A DNA stretch of 41,783 nt from an uncultured cyanobacterium (GCA_903869185.1 CAIPYC010000010.1:1-41783), one strand, 5' to 3'. Shown: positions 1-9,646, counted from the first letter of the stretch. Notes: generated by a model from the letters alone, not told the origin. Numbers and translations are program-made.

Positions 1-1796
1 AAGCTATTGATCAAGCTTTGACGCATTCCTCTAAAAGTGGGATTATCCAAAAAACCATGATTACTAATAAAAGCTAAAATACCCTGACTTGATTGATCAA
101 TTCTCCATTGAGCAAAACGAATAAATTTTACATAATCATCTTGTAACCCCTTAGGGTTTCTCTCACCTAAATCTTTTCCATCAACGAAATAATAATCCTT
201 GACTAATTTACTAATCCATTGGCCATTGTTACTTGAGTCATAAGAATAAGGAGGATTACCAATTACTAGCATTATGGGTAAATCTCGCTTTATTTCTGTT
301 GCTGCGTCTGACTCCTGGGCAATGAATTCCTTAAAAAGAACATCTTGTTTTCTGGCGATATCCTCAAGAGTATTGGTTAAATAAACCCCTAACCTTTTGC
401 CACTATCAAACTTGTAACCCGTTTCCTCTAAAAACAAGCCCAATTTTAGATGACAAATCGCATAGGGAGCCATCAACAATTCAAAACCAAAGACGCGGGG
501 TAATAGTCTCTCTTTGACATAAATAGACCAAGACTCGTCCTCTAGTCCCTCTGTTAAAAGAGCTGGATTTTCCTGGAAGCGTTTATAAATTAGCTGAAAT
601 ATCCACAACAAAAAAGTACCAGTTCCACAAGCGGGATCTAGAATCATCACTTCTGGATCTGCCAAGCCCAAAGGTTTATTAAACTTTTCCGAGACAAGAA
701 GATCAACCGAGCGAACCATATAGGAAACTACCGGTTCTGGGGTATAGTAAACTCCCCTGCGCTCACGCATTTTGGGTTTATATGAAGCTAAAAAATCTTC
801 ATAGAACCTAATTACAATATCCTCCCGGTTCATCTTGTGGCGAAAATCACTCAAAATGGCATCCATCTTAGCCGCCCGGAGGATTTCCATTGCTTCGGCT
901 ATAGCATCAGCGAGCTCATCGCCCAAATCTTCAGCAGAACTTGCGCTGATATCTTGAAATAACTGTTTTAAAAAAGGATTAGTTTCCGGGAACTGCTCGG
1001 CTGCATTTGCCCTATTGAAATCCAGCTTAGGGTTTTTAATATAGCCAAATACCCTGGCGGTAAATAAACCATAGGCAATAGTCTGAGCATAAATATCGGC
1101 AAAACTATAGTCCTTATCGCTATCACTGGATAACTTGAGATTAGGTAAAAGCTCCTCTTGAAAGCTGACCAGTAATCTATGTAGATAGCCATCTTGAGGT
1201 TCATTCTGGTATGTTGGGTTAATTGCAAGCTCAATCTTACGAGCAACGCAGGCCAGCAATTGTGCCAATTCTTGAGCGCTCTGGGCTGCTTTATAAAATA
1301 CCCAATCTACCTGAGGGATTCGCCCTACAATACTATCTAAAATCTTGTCGTTGATGGCACTCGATTGCAGCCGTGCTAGATGGCTGGCGAAATTTTCACT
1401 ATTACTGCTAAAAACCTGAATGCTTCTTTGTCTCAATCTGCTCTCTGTAGGCAAGATCATAGCAACAGTGCCTTGAGAGGCTTGCGGTAAAAGTAGGTAC
1501 ATTACCGGTTTATTCTCTGCCACCCGATGTAGATAATGCCCTCGAATTTCCTCATCTTGTGACGCTAACCATTGCTTTGCTTGTTCTGCTGAGAATAGAT
1601 CCAATTCCCGATAAAAACCAACCGCTATTGGGCAGCACTCCTGGGCTTGTTCTAAAGAACCACCTGCTCTTAAATACCAAAACCGAGAACCTTGATGATC
1701 TCTTTGTCCTATTGGATAACCAAGCAGGATACGCAAAGATTCTATGCGATCTTTTGGATCTTCTAAAATCAGGATTTTTTGGAATGATTGAATCAT
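1..1796 (-). CDS. N6-adenine DNA methyltransferase (type IIG/ISP-like restriction-modification), C-terminus outside window
   Basis: The frame is open from an ATG at 1796 to the window edge, giving 598 codons without the C-terminus. Seen: GVYYTPEPVV near residue 348, SAM-binding motif I DPACGTGTFLL starting at residue 387, and the catalytic NPPY at residues 514-517 followed by SYDSSNNGQWI. This set is typical of gamma-class N6-adenine methyltransferases in single-chain restriction-modification enzymes. About 340 residues precede motif I; I do not recognise that part, and no helicase or PD-(D/E)XK motif is obvious in it. A stop lies six codons upstream of the ATG, so the start is well bounded, although no clear ribosome binding site precedes it. 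Any target-recognition domain should lie in the missing part. It could be a restriction enzyme-methylase or an orphan methylase. Confidence 0.85.
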   Translation of the reverse strand, partial: MIQSFQKILILEDPKDRIESLRILLGYPIGQRDHQGSRFWYLRAGGSLEQAQECCPIAVGFYRELDLFSAEQAKQWLASQDEEIRGHYLHRVAENKPVMYLLLPQASQGTVAMILPTESRLRQRSIQVFSSNSENFASHLARLQSSAINDKILDSIVGRIPQVDWVFYKAAQSAQELAQLLACVARKIELAINPTYQNEPQDGYLHRLLVSFQEELLPNLKLSSDSDKDYSFADIYAQTIAYGLFTARVFGYIKNPKLDFNRANAAEQFPETNPFLKQLFQDISASSAEDLGDELADAIAEAMEILRAAKMDAILSDFRHKMNREDIVIRFYEDFLASYKPKMRERRGVYYTPEPVVSYMVRSVDLLVSEKFNKPLGLADPEVMILDPACGTGTFLLWIFQLIYKRFQENPALLTEGLEDESWSIYVKERLLPRVFGFELLMAPYAICHLKLGLFLEETGYKFDSGKRLGVYLTNTLEDIARKQDVLFKEFIAQESDAATEIKRDLPIMLVIGNPPYSYDSSNNGQWISKLVKDYYFVDGKDLGERNPKGLQDDYVKFIRFAQWRIDQSSQGILAFISNHGFLDNPTFRGMRQSLINS

Positions 1797-1892
1797 AATA
1801 CTTGAATTGTATTACATTTTACAAAGCTGCCAAGCTATTTCCTCAGGGTTAGAATAGAAATCTAAGGCTTAATTTGAAAGCTCCTAATATCG

Positions 1893-2492
1893 ATGAAAAT
1901 TAATTATATTCTGATTGCTCTAGCTATTTTAGGAGGACTTGTCTTTGTGACTTATAAAATCCATGATGCTAATAGTGCTCCCCTGCCCGAAGGTTTTCCA
2001 GCCCCTACTGCCTCTGGCTCGATTGAGATTAAATCTTATCCTGCCTATAAAGAGGCCACCTATCTGGTTCGAGGAGATTTAGCTAGAGCCAATCAAGAGG
2101 CTTTCTATCCACTTTATCAGCATATTAGTTCTAATGACATTGCCATGACCGCTCCGGTTGAAGCTCGCTATCCTAGTAGCACTCTAGAAAGTAACGCCAA
2201 TAAACAGGGTGAAACTAGGGTTTCTTTTCTCTATCGCAGTACTAATGTCTATCCCAAAGAAGTTGTAGAGAATATCACGATTGAAAATATTCCGGCTATG
2301 ACTGTTGTAAGTTTAGGCAGAACGGGTGACTATTCCTATCAAAGTTATCAAGAAGGTATTGATAAGCTAAAAGATTGGCTTAAAAAACATCCTCAGTATC
2401 ACATAGCAGGATTACCACGACGCTTCTTTTATGATGGTCCCTATACTCCTGATGCTTTTAAGCATAGTGAGATTCAGATTCCGATTTCTTGA
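1893..2492 (+). CDS. SOUL family heme-binding-type protein, membrane-anchored
   Basis: A 199-residue protein with an N-terminal hydrophobic segment (about residues 4-22), then a SOUL domain. Seen: IEIKSYPAYKEATYLVRGD at the start of the domain, the family signature IAMTAPV near residue 83, a central FLYR strand, and RRFFYDGP near the C-terminus. SOUL proteins bind heme or other tetrapyrroles in some cases, but many bacterial members have no assigned function. The segment before the domain (SAPLPEGFPAPTASG) looks like a linker after a membrane anchor or uncleaved signal, so the domain is probably outside the cytoplasmic membrane. It begins the rightward gene series and lies divergent to the methyltransferase, with 96 bp between the two starts. 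Confidence 0.85.
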   Translation: MKINYILIALAILGGLVFVTYKIHDANSAPLPEGFPAPTASGSIEIKSYPAYKEATYLVRGDLARANQEAFYPLYQHISSNDIAMTAPVEARYPSSTLESNANKQGETRVSFLYRSTNVYPKEVVENITIENIPAMTVVSLGRTGDYSYQSYQEGIDKLKDWLKKHPQYHIAGLPRRFFYDGPYTPDAFKHSEIQIPIS

Positions 2493-2529
2493 TTCTTTTA
2501 GAGCTATTATCACTAGTACTATAACGCCT

Positions 2530-3504
2530 ATGAAAGGACTTTGGCTAGAAAATAACAAACTGCAATTACTTACCGATCTTCCTATTCCCCAACCAGCAGA
2601 GGGAGAAGCCTTGGTGCGGGTTTTATCAGCAGGTATATGCAATACTGACCTGGAACTTATCAGAGGTTACTATTGCTACGGTGGTATTTTGGGGCATGAA
2701 TTTGTCGGTGTGGTTGAAAAAGGGCCAGAACAGTTAATTAACCAGCGTGTTGTTGGTGAGATCAATGCTGTCTGCGGTCAATGTCGTTACTGTATTGGTC
2801 AACAGAAGACCCATTGTGAAAATCGTACAGTTCTTGGTATTGTTAACCGCAATGGCGCATTTGCCGAATATCTATGCTTACCTATAGAAAATCTACATAT
2901 TGTACCTCCTCAAATCCCTACTAAAGTGGCTACATTTACTGAGCCCCTGGCCGCTGCTTTGGAAATTCAACAGCAAATTACTTTGAGCAGCAATGATCGC
3001 GTTCTTGTTGTTGGAGATGGCAAGCTAGGGCAATTGATAGCACAAACATTGGCCTTGACTGGCTGTGATCTCCTGGTGGTGGGACGACATCGCCAGAAAT
3101 TGGATAATTTAGAAAAACGCGGAATCAAAACCAGTTTAAATAATACAATTGCCAATAAGAGCTTTGATGTTTCAGTAGATTGTACCGGTAATCCTGAAGG
3201 TTTTGGCCTCGCCCTTCGAGCATTAAGACCACGAGGAACTCTTGTATTAAAAAGCACCTATACTGGCAACTTGAGCTTGGATGCCTCATCGATAGTTGTA
3301 GACGAAATCACCATCATTGGTTCTCGTTGTGGTTCATTTCCTGCCGCGCTTCAACTTTTAGAACAGCGACGAGTGGATGTAAACTATCTTATAGAAGCTT
3401 GCTACCCATTGACTGAAGCAATAGCGGCTTTTGCACAGGCCCAGGCTAAAGGTACTTTAAAGATCTTGCTTGAAATTAATCCTGAGCCAGTAATTTCCGG
3501 TTAA
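2530..3504 (+). CDS. Zinc-dependent medium-chain dehydrogenase (alcohol dehydrogenase-like)
   Basis: A 324-residue protein of the MDR superfamily. The start at 2530 gives MKGLWLENN, the normal beginning of the family; the frame is open further upstream but overlaps the SOUL gene. Seen: catalytic zinc region AGICNTDLELIRG, then GHEFVGVVEKG; a structural-zinc Cys cluster CGQCRYCIGQQKTHC; and the Rossmann glycine motif VVGDGKLGQL. These support an NAD(P)-dependent oxidoreductase with both zinc sites. It resembles sorbitol or threonine dehydrogenase-like members, but the substrate cannot be read from the sequence. It sits 37 bp after the SOUL gene and 7 bp before the phosphoesterase gene, so co-transcription is likely. 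Confidence 0.85.
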   Translation: MKGLWLENNKLQLLTDLPIPQPAEGEALVRVLSAGICNTDLELIRGYYCYGGILGHEFVGVVEKGPEQLINQRVVGEINAVCGQCRYCIGQQKTHCENRTVLGIVNRNGAFAEYLCLPIENLHIVPPQIPTKVATFTEPLAAALEIQQQITLSSNDRVLVVGDGKLGQLIAQTLALTGCDLLVVGRHRQKLDNLEKRGIKTSLNNTIANKSFDVSVDCTGNPEGFGLALRALRPRGTLVLKSTYTGNLSLDASSIVVDEITIIGSRCGSFPAALQLLEQRRVDVNYLIEACYPLTEAIAAFAQAQAKGTLKILLEINPEPVISG

Positions 3505-3511
3505 GTATCTT

Positions 3512-4846
3512 ATGGCGAGAATAAAAAAAGAACTTGGGTTTTCCTGGCTAATCGTACTGATTGTCGCGTTGCTGATTTCCCTATCGCTATATGATTTGAG
3601 TCCAGGTTTTTCTGCTAATACTAAAACACTCTTAGAAAAAGGACAAACAAAAGATATTCCTCCTACTTCAATGTGGCTGGAATTGGGAGTTGACGGGGTA
3701 CCAATTGCTCGTCTTATTACTAGAGCATCCTCTTGTCCAGTGATTGTAACTGATGGACAATCCCATCCAATGGAAATCCGTTTACGGCCAACAGATGAAT
3801 TTCCAGTTTTAGTCTGTGAATATAAAATCCCTATCGCAATAAAATCAATACAAATAAATGGTAAATCCTTACCTTTACTAAAGCCAAATCCCCAAAAAAT
3901 CGCCGTAATCGGTGATACAGGTTGCCGTTTAAAAGGAAAGTCTATACAGAACTGTAATGATCCCAAGCAATGGCCATTCAAAGAAATAGCAGAAACAGTC
4001 GCCAACTGGAAACCTGATTTGATCATTCATGTGGGGGATTATCTTTATCGAGAAACTCCTTGTCCTAAGAATGATTCTGGATGTGCAGCAAGCGCATATG
4101 GAGATTTTTGGCAGGCTTGGCAAGATGATTTTTTTAGTCCATCTGATAAGTTGTTACCCGTTGCTCCCTGGATTGTCGCTAGGGGGAATCACGAACTGTG
4201 CAATAGAGGAGGTAGGGGCTGGTTTTACTTATTAGATCCACGTTCTTTATCTGCGCAATGTCAAAATTATACAGAACCTTATTCGGTCTCTCTGGGAGAT
4301 TTTGATATTGTTGTTATGGATTCTGCCTTAGCCAACGATCTCAAGGCTATACCAGAGCAAGTCGAAGTATACGCAAAACAATTTAAACAAATTGAAAGCA
4401 TGACCACTGGTCCATCTTGGCTGTTGGTGCATCGTCCCATTTGGGGAATGGGTCAAACAATACAACAAGGACAACCAAAGGTATATACAGCCAATTACAC
4501 CTTGCAGGCTGCTTCAGAGAATCACTTACCTCCACTTATATCTTTTGTTCTCTCAGGACATATACATATGTTTGAAATCCTTGGTTTTGAGGATAAGCGG
4601 CCAATCCAATCCATTACGGGAAATAGTGGTACCGCTTTGGATGCTTCTTTATCTGTTCCCATAAAAGGAATCGAGATTGCCCAAACAAAATCTGTAGGAG
4701 GAACTTCAATTGGAAAGTTTGGCTTTATGACTTTAGAACGCAAAGGTCACAACTCCAAACATTGGATTGCAAAAGCAAGAGGAGTTGATGGTTTACCTCA
4801 AGCTACTTGTGAGATTGAAAACCTACAGGTAATCTGCAAAACCTAA
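3512..4846 (+). CDS. Exported metallophosphoesterase (purple acid phosphatase-like)
   Basis: A 444-residue protein with an N-terminal hydrophobic segment (about residues 10-28) acting as signal peptide or anchor. The calcineurin-like fold motifs occur in order: GDTG near 133, GDYLYRETPCP near 172, GNHELC near 224, HRPIW near 307 and GHIH near 349. These residues bind the dinuclear metal centre. A preceding domain of about 100 residues with a pair of cysteines resembles the N-terminal domain of purple acid phosphatase-like proteins. It probably hydrolyses phosphate esters in the periplasm or outside the cell; the substrate is unknown. It lies immediately upstream of cysT, where cyanobacteria often carry the sulfate-binding protein gene. 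Confidence 0.85.
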   Translation: MARIKKELGFSWLIVLIVALLISLSLYDLSPGFSANTKTLLEKGQTKDIPPTSMWLELGVDGVPIARLITRASSCPVIVTDGQSHPMEIRLRPTDEFPVLVCEYKIPIAIKSIQINGKSLPLLKPNPQKIAVIGDTGCRLKGKSIQNCNDPKQWPFKEIAETVANWKPDLIIHVGDYLYRETPCPKNDSGCAASAYGDFWQAWQDDFFSPSDKLLPVAPWIVARGNHELCNRGGRGWFYLLDPRSLSAQCQNYTEPYSVSLGDFDIVVMDSALANDLKAIPEQVEVYAKQFKQIESMTTGPSWLLVHRPIWGMGQTIQQGQPKVYTANYTLQAASENHLPPLISFVLSGHIHMFEILGFEDKRPIQSITGNSGTALDASLSVPIKGIEIAQTKSVGGTSIGKFGFMTLERKGHNSKHWIAKARGVDGLPQATCEIENLQVICKT

Positions 4847-4883
4847 AAGAAAATCGCTAAAACTAGATGATATATTGGTTCTC

Positions 4884-4892
4884 AGGAGAAGG
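4884..4892 (+). promoter_or_regulatory. Ribosome binding site deciding the cysT start
   Basis: AGGAGAAGG lies 9 bases before the GTG at 4902. It falls inside the longer reading frame that begins with TTG at 4875, which has no comparable site. This favours initiation at GTG 4902. Confidence 0.6.
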
Positions 4893-4901
4893 ATTGAATC
4901 T

Positions 4902-5738
4902 GTGATCACACAAAAACAAAGCTCATTAACTTCATTGTTATCCCGGATATCTATTCCGTGGTTTGTGACCACTGTTTACTTGTCCATATTACTGCTATTG
5001 CCCATAGTCTCTCTCTTTATAAAGTCTTTGCATTTGGGCTTAGGAGAGTTTTGGAAAGTGGCAACTACTCCCATTGCGCTTTCTGCCTACAATGTCACGT
5101 TTTTGACTGCATTGATAGCCGCCCTAATCAATGGGGTCATGGGAACTATTATTGCCTGGATTCTGGTACGCTACGAATTTCCCGGTAGAAAGCTGATTGA
5201 TTCTCTCATAGATATTCCCTTTGCCTTGCCTACTTCTGTGGCAGGATTGGTTCTAGCCACGGTCTACAGTCCTGATGGCTGGATGGGACATCTCTTTTCC
5301 CCCTTTGGAATAAAGATAGCCTATACTCGATTTGGTGTATTTGTGGCGATGCTCTTTATCTCTCTGCCCTTTGTAATTAGAACATTGCAACCGGTTCTAG
5401 AAGAATTAGAGCCCGAAGTAGAAGAGGCGGCCGCATCCTTGGGCGCCAATTCCAGAGAGATTTTCTCCCGGGTGATTTTCCCACCTCTTTTGCCACCAAT
5501 ACTCACCGGTGTAGCTTTGGGTTTCTCGCGCGCAGTAGGAGAGTTTGGTTCGATTGTAATTATTTCATCCAATATGCCCTTTAGGGATTTGATAGCGCCT
5601 GTACTGGTATTTCAAAAGCTAGAACAGTATGATTATATAGGTGCTACGATTATCGGAGCAATTCTTCTATTGACATCTTTATTATTTTTGTTGATTATCA
5701 ATCTTCTGCAACAGTGGGGGCGTCGCTATGCCAACTAA
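4902..5738 (+). CDS. cysT: Sulfate/thiosulfate ABC transporter permease CysT
   Basis: A 278-residue inner-membrane permease with six predicted hydrophobic segments. The ABC-coupling EAA loop reads EEAAASLGANSREIFSRVIF, and the following GVALGFSRAVGEFGSIVII is typical of CysT. With CysW it forms the channel of the sulfate importer powered by CysA. The chosen start is GTG because of the ribosome binding site just upstream; an in-frame TTG at 4875 would add nine residues. The 3' end overlaps cysW by 11 bp, which suggests translational coupling. The usual sbpA or cysP binding-protein gene is not next to it. Confidence 0.93.
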   Translation: MITQKQSSLTSLLSRISIPWFVTTVYLSILLLLPIVSLFIKSLHLGLGEFWKVATTPIALSAYNVTFLTALIAALINGVMGTIIAWILVRYEFPGRKLIDSLIDIPFALPTSVAGLVLATVYSPDGWMGHLFSPFGIKIAYTRFGVFVAMLFISLPFVIRTLQPVLEELEPEVEEAAASLGANSREIFSRVIFPPLLPPILTGVALGFSRAVGEFGSIVIISSNMPFRDLIAPVLVFQKLEQYDYIGATIIGAILLLTSLLFLLIINLLQQWGRRYAN

Positions 5739-6567
5739 AAGATCTCCTCGCACGGCCAAGTGGCTATTGATATTTGTAGGTGTAGCCTATTTGTTCGTAA
5801 TTCTTTTGTTGCCAGCTGTCAATGTTTTTTATGAGGCTTTTGGTGGCGGTCTGGGCAAGTTTTTGGAATCTTTCAAAGATCCTGATCTCTTTCAGGCAAT
5901 GATCCTAACTGTAACAGTTGCACTAATTGCAGTTCCTTTGAATACTATTTTTGGACTTTGTGCTGCCTGGGTTCTAGCACGCAACCGCTTTCCCGGTAGA
6001 GCTTTGTTTTTGAGTATTTTGGATTTGCCCTTTTCTGTTTCTCCAATTGTGGCAGGTTTGATGATCGTGCTTCTCTATGGTAGAAACGGCTGGTTCGGTC
6101 CAATTTTAGAGCAGACAAATATCAAGATTATTTTTGCCCTGCCAGGTATGGTTATGGCTACAGTCTTTGTTACCTTGCCCTTTGTAGCTAGAGAGGTGAT
6201 ACCTGTTTTGGAAGAGATGGGCTCTCAGCAGGAGGAATCAGCTAGAATTTTAGGCGCCAATGATTGGCAGATTTTCTCTCGTGTAATCTTTCCTAATATC
6301 AGACTTGCCTTGATATATGGTGTTCTTTTGACCAATGCTAGAGCTATGGGAGAATTTGGAGCTGTGGCGGTGGTTTCAGGTTCAATTCTGGGACAAACTG
6401 CAACTTTGCCAATTTATGTTGAGCAAGCCTATAAAAATTATCAGACACAATCAGCCTTCGCCGCAGCTGTGATTCTTGCACTCTTGGGAATCTTTACCCT
6501 GATAATTAAAGAGTTTCTTGAGCGCAAAGGACGAGTACACACCCATTCCAATAGAATTAATTATTAA
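5728..6567 (+). CDS. cysW: Sulfate/thiosulfate ABC transporter permease CysW
   Basis: A 279-residue inner-membrane permease, the partner of CysT. Seen: several long hydrophobic segments, the EAA-type coupling loop [20 protein letters not shown], and the family-typical [17 protein letters not shown] stretch. It starts with ATG inside the last codons of cysT and is followed 11 bp later by cysA. Order, strand and overlaps show one operon for sulfate import. The length is normal for the family. Confidence 0.94.
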   Translation: MPTKRSPRTAKWLLIFVGVAYLFVILLLPAVNVFYEAFGGGLGKFLESFKDPDLFQAMILTVTVALIAVPLNTIFGLCAAWVLARNRFPGRALFLSILDLPFSVSPIVAGLMIVLLYGRNGWFGPILEQTNIKIIFALPGMVMATVFVTLPFVAREVIPVLEEMGSQQEESARILGANDWQIFSRVIFPNIRLALIYGVLLTNARAMGEFGAVAVVSGSILGQTATLPIYVEQAYKNYQTQSAFAAAVILALLGIFTLIIKEFLERKGRVHTHSNRINY

Positions 6568-6578
6568 ACTTTACTGTT

Positions 6579-7592
6579 ATGGCGATCATTGTCGAAAATG
6601 TATCTAAACAATTTGGTTCTTTTGTCGCTTTAGAACAAGTGAGCCTAGAAATCAAAAAAGGGGGATTGATGGCTTTGCTGGGACCTTCCGGTTCGGGCAA
6701 GTCTACTCTTTTAAGGACTATCGCCGGACTGGAGGTTCCCGATAGTGGAAGAATTTGGTTAGCCAATGAGGATGCTACCAACAAAACCGTAGAAGAGCGC
6801 AATATAGGTTTTGTTTTTCAGCACTATGCGCTGTTTAAGCATATGACGATTCGTCAAAACATTGGTTTTGGACTGGAGATACGCAAAATTCCTAAAAAAG
6901 CTATCCAGTCCAGGGTAGATGACTTGATAGAACTGATCCAGCTTCAGGGACTAGGAGAGCGCTATCCCTATCAATTATCCGGTGGTCAACGCCAGAGAGT
7001 TGCCTTGGCCAGGGCATTGGCAGTAGAGCCAGAGGTATTACTCCTAGATGAGCCTTTTGGTGCCTTGGATGCCAAGGTACGTAAAGATCTGCGTGACTGG
7101 TTGCGCAAATTGCATGATGAAGTACATGTGACAACTGTCTTTGTCACCCATGATCAGGAAGAGGCGATGGAAGTTGCCGATGAAATTGTGGTGATGAATA
7201 AAGGGAAAATTGAGCAGATTGGTTCACCTTCGGAAATTTATGATCATCCAGCTACTCCTTTTGTCATGAGCTTCATTGGTCCAGTAAATATCCTCAACGG
7301 CAGTTCTTGTCTTCTCCAGGATCACAACTCTGGTGATTCTAGGGTTTTTGTACGTCCTCATGATGTGTTGGTTGAGAGAGAGAAAACCACTCCAAATAGC
7401 TCACTAGCTCATGTCAAACGATTGATTCACTTGGGCTGGGAAGTTCAGGTTGAATTGGGTTTGGAAAATGGAGAGATGATCAAAGCAATCTTTACCAAAA
7501 ATCGGTTTCATCAGCTTGAGTTAGAGGTTGGACAAGAAGTATACATACGCCCTAATCAAGTAAAATCATTTACTACTGATTATGAGATCTAA
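6579..7592 (+). CDS. cysA: Sulfate/thiosulfate ABC transporter ATPase CysA
   Basis: A 337-residue cytoplasmic ATPase that drives the CysT/CysW permease. Seen in order: Walker [10 protein letters not shown] near residue 34, Q-loop [13 protein letters not shown], signature [14 protein letters not shown], Walker [13 protein letters not shown] and the H-loop [10 protein letters not shown]. The C-terminal 100 residues form the TOBE-type regulatory domain (RPHDVLV region). All catalytic residues are present and the length is usual for CysA. It ends the cysTWA group; the next gene, argB, is 137 bp away with its own probable promoter region. Confidence 0.95.
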   Translation: MAIIVENVSKQFGSFVALEQVSLEIKKGGLMALLGPSGSGKSTLLRTIAGLEVPDSGRIWLANEDATNKTVEERNIGFVFQHYALFKHMTIRQNIGFGLEIRKIPKKAIQSRVDDLIELIQLQGLGERYPYQLSGGQRQRVALARALAVEPEVLLLDEPFGALDAKVRKDLRDWLRKLHDEVHVTTVFVTHDQEEAMEVADEIVVMNKGKIEQIGSPSEIYDHPATPFVMSFIGPVNILNGSSCLLQDHNSGDSRVFVRPHDVLVEREKTTPNSSLAHVKRLIHLGWEVQVELGLENGEMIKAIFTKNRFHQLELEVGQEVYIRPNQVKSFTTDYEI

Positions 7593-7729
7593 GCCACGTT
7601 TATTCGACGCACAATCGTGTGGTTTATAGTTAGTCCTTGGTTTGCATTGAACAGTTTGAAGTATAGCAAAGCCTTTACACTAACTAAGCCAAGAAAAATT
7701 GAAGTAAATTTAAGAGAATCAATTTAACT

Positions 7730-8632
7730 ATGAACTATACTAGCGAATACATTCAGGCAGAATCGGCCCACCGTGTACGTGTCCTCAGTGAAGCTTTGCC
7801 ATACATTCAGTTTCTGTCCGGGCGAACCGTTGTAATTAAATATGGTGGTGCGGCTATGAAAGATGGTTCTCTCAAGGAAACCGTTATCCGGGATATAGTT
7901 TTTCTTTCCTGCGTGGGAATCAGGCCGGTCATTGTGCATGGTGGGGGTCCAGAAATCAACAGTTGGTTAGCCAAATTGAATATTGAACCCCAGTTTAAAG
8001 ATGGTCTGCGCGTAACCGATGCTCCGACAATGGATGTTGTGGAAATGGTATTAGTTGGCCGGGTCAACAAGGAATTGGTATCGTTGATCAACAAAGAAGG
8101 GGCTTTGGCAGTTGGACTTTGTGGCAAGGATGGTAACTTGATCACCGCTCGTCATCTATCTGAAGCCGATGTTGGTTTTGTTGGCGAAGTTGCCGTCATC
8201 AATCCTGATTTGATTGAATCTCTGGTAGAAAAAGGTTATGTGCCTGTAATAAGCTCTGTAGCAGCCGATGAAACTGGACAAGCCTACAATATTAATGCGG
8301 ATACCGTTGCCGGTGAGTTGGCCGCTGCCTTAGGAGCGGAAAAAATGATTCTTTTAACCGATACTCCAGGAATATTGCGAGATTATAAAGATCCTTCCAC
8401 CCTGATTACCAAACTCGATATCCCGCAGACCAGAAAGCTGATGCAAGATGGGATTGTTAGTGGTGGCATGATCCCCAAAGTCAACTGTTGTGTCAGAGCC
8501 CTAGCTCAAGGCGTACGCACAGCACATATCATTGATGGACGCATACCTCATGCCTTACTCTTGGAAATATTTACCAATGAAGGAATTGGTTCAATGATAG
8601 TTGGCTCCGAGCATCATGCAGGTAGACTTTAA
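7730..8632 (+). CDS. argB: Acetylglutamate kinase
   Basis: A 300-residue amino acid kinase that phosphorylates N-acetyl-L-glutamate, the second step of arginine synthesis. Seen: VIKYGGAAM near residue 36, VHGGGPEIN near 69, [29 protein letters not shown] near 186 and [15 protein letters not shown] near 244. The N-terminal helix (residues 1-25) is present, as in the arginine-inhibited hexameric type that cyanobacteria control with PII. I infer this regulation from family knowledge and did not find a specific site in the DNA. It appears monocistronic. Confidence 0.96.
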   Translation: MNYTSEYIQAESAHRVRVLSEALPYIQFLSGRTVVIKYGGAAMKDGSLKETVIRDIVFLSCVGIRPVIVHGGGPEINSWLAKLNIEPQFKDGLRVTDAPTMDVVEMVLVGRVNKELVSLINKEGALAVGLCGKDGNLITARHLSEADVGFVGEVAVINPDLIESLVEKGYVPVISSVAADETGQAYNINADTVAGELAAALGAEKMILLTDTPGILRDYKDPSTLITKLDIPQTRKLMQDGIVSGGMIPKVNCCVRALAQGVRTAHIIDGRIPHALLLEIFTNEGIGSMIVGSEHHAGRL

Positions 8633-8765
8633 TATCCATATTTTATTCATTTGCTCTTGCCTAATTCCTATTAGTTTGTTATTAATAGAGTTGTAGAACA
8701 AACTGAATTATCCTCGAAATACAAATTCAGGGCACGCGATTGGGTTTTTAACAAATATACAATAT

Positions 8766-8984
8766 ATGACAATAGAAAAGGTCATTCACCCTATGGTGAA
8801 GATTCAGAGCAAGGTTACAGCATTAGTTGATTCCAATATCCTCAAAAGCGACGATAGCCTATGGAAAATAGCTTTCTTGTTTGGTGATGAGTGGTCCTAC
8901 TGGAAACAGGAGCTGCTGGATTTTGGTTTTTCACTCCAAGATCCTGTCAGTGAATTGATCTTGGTAGAATCCTGGGAGGAATAA
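8766..8984 (+). CDS. DUF4327 family protein
   Basis: A 72-residue small soluble protein. The pattern of a helical N-terminus with VKIQSKVTALVDSNIL, a central DEWSYWKQELLDFGF and a C-terminal SWEE resembles the cyanobacterial DUF4327 family, whose function is unknown. The assignment is from pattern memory, not a search. No signal peptide or membrane segment is seen. Its last 88 bp overlap, tail to tail, the end of the protease gene on the other strand. Confidence 0.65.
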   Translation: MTIEKVIHPMVKIQSKVTALVDSNILKSDDSLWKIAFLFGDEWSYWKQELLDFGFSLQDPVSELILVESWEE

Positions 8985-9646
8985 GAAACAGTCCAACCTA
9001 ACTTGGTTGATTGCTGGTATATCTTCTTGAGAGTATTGATATCCCGCTTTGAAATAAACTGCGCTGCCGGGCTCTGGGAAGCATACATTCTGTCACTAGG
9101 CATATCGCTATGTCCCCAGATCCCCAACGCATGACCAAGCTCATGTTCGACGGTTGATTGCAAACTATATTGGGCAAGATCCGGTGAGATCTTGATGGTC
9201 ATTTTTTGCATCAGAGTATTGTCTTTAAAATTGTAAAAACAATAGGTTGTTTGCCCAGCTCTTGCTCTCGTTGGACTTGCTGGAGGATGTTTTCTTAAAA
9301 TTTCAATATCAGAGCTTTCCGGTTCGGCAACAACGCTTAATGGCAAATAGAGAGACCAATTTTCTAAAGACGCTCTAGTTAACCTATTCCAACTCTGCCA
9401 GCGCTTATCAAGAGCTGAACCGTTTGTTATATGTGTTGGCTCCTGCTCTATGTAAACCTTAATCGGAAACCTAGACCAAATCAAATAGCCAGCCGATGTC
9501 GGGAAAACCTCTGAAAAATAGTCCCCCCCATTATTGTCTTGCCAATTTGCCAAGCCAAGAGGCAAAGGGTGTATGCCAGTAGTCAATGCACTCTGGCACA
9601 AGAGCACAGAAAGCGAGAACAATGATACCCGAAAACTAAGCACCAA
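8897..9646 (-). CDS. Secreted matrixin-like zinc metalloprotease
   Basis: A 249-residue protein with a signal peptide (about residues 1-22). The zinc site HELGHALGIWGH followed by SDMPSDRMY is the metzincin HExxHxxGxxH motif with a Met further on, as in matrixins (M10). Three zinc-binding histidines and the catalytic Glu are all present. It probably acts in the periplasm or outside the cell. After the typical ending near TKLGW there is a Ser/Lys-rich tail of about 30 residues, encoded opposite the DUF4327 gene. The start overlaps the end of secG by 11 bp, so it is likely co-translated with secG and gpmI. Confidence 0.82.
   Translation of the reverse strand: MVLSFRVSLFSLSVLLCQSALTTGIHPLPLGLANWQDNNGGDYFSEVFPTSAGYLIWSRFPIKVYIEQEPTHITNGSALDKRWQSWNRLTRASLENWSLYLPLSVVAEPESSDIEILRKHPPASPTRARAGQTTYCFYNFKDNTLMQKMTIKISPDLAQYSLQSTVEHELGHALGIWGHSDMPSDRMYASQSPAAQFISKRDINTLKKIYQQSTKLGWTVSYSSQDSTKINSLTGSWSEKPKSSSSCFQ

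Noticed and set aside
2431-2529. Longer dehydrogenase frame starting inside the SOUL gene
   Set aside because: The extra residues overlap the SOUL coding sequence, and family members begin at MKGLWLE-like sequence.
4875-4901. Longer cysT starting at TTG 4875
   Set aside because: The AGGAGAAGG ribosome site lies inside this extension and fits GTG 4902 with 9-base spacing.
7593-7729. Structured leader or terminator between cysA and argB
   Set aside because: Only short, imperfect inverted repeats were found, with no T-run.
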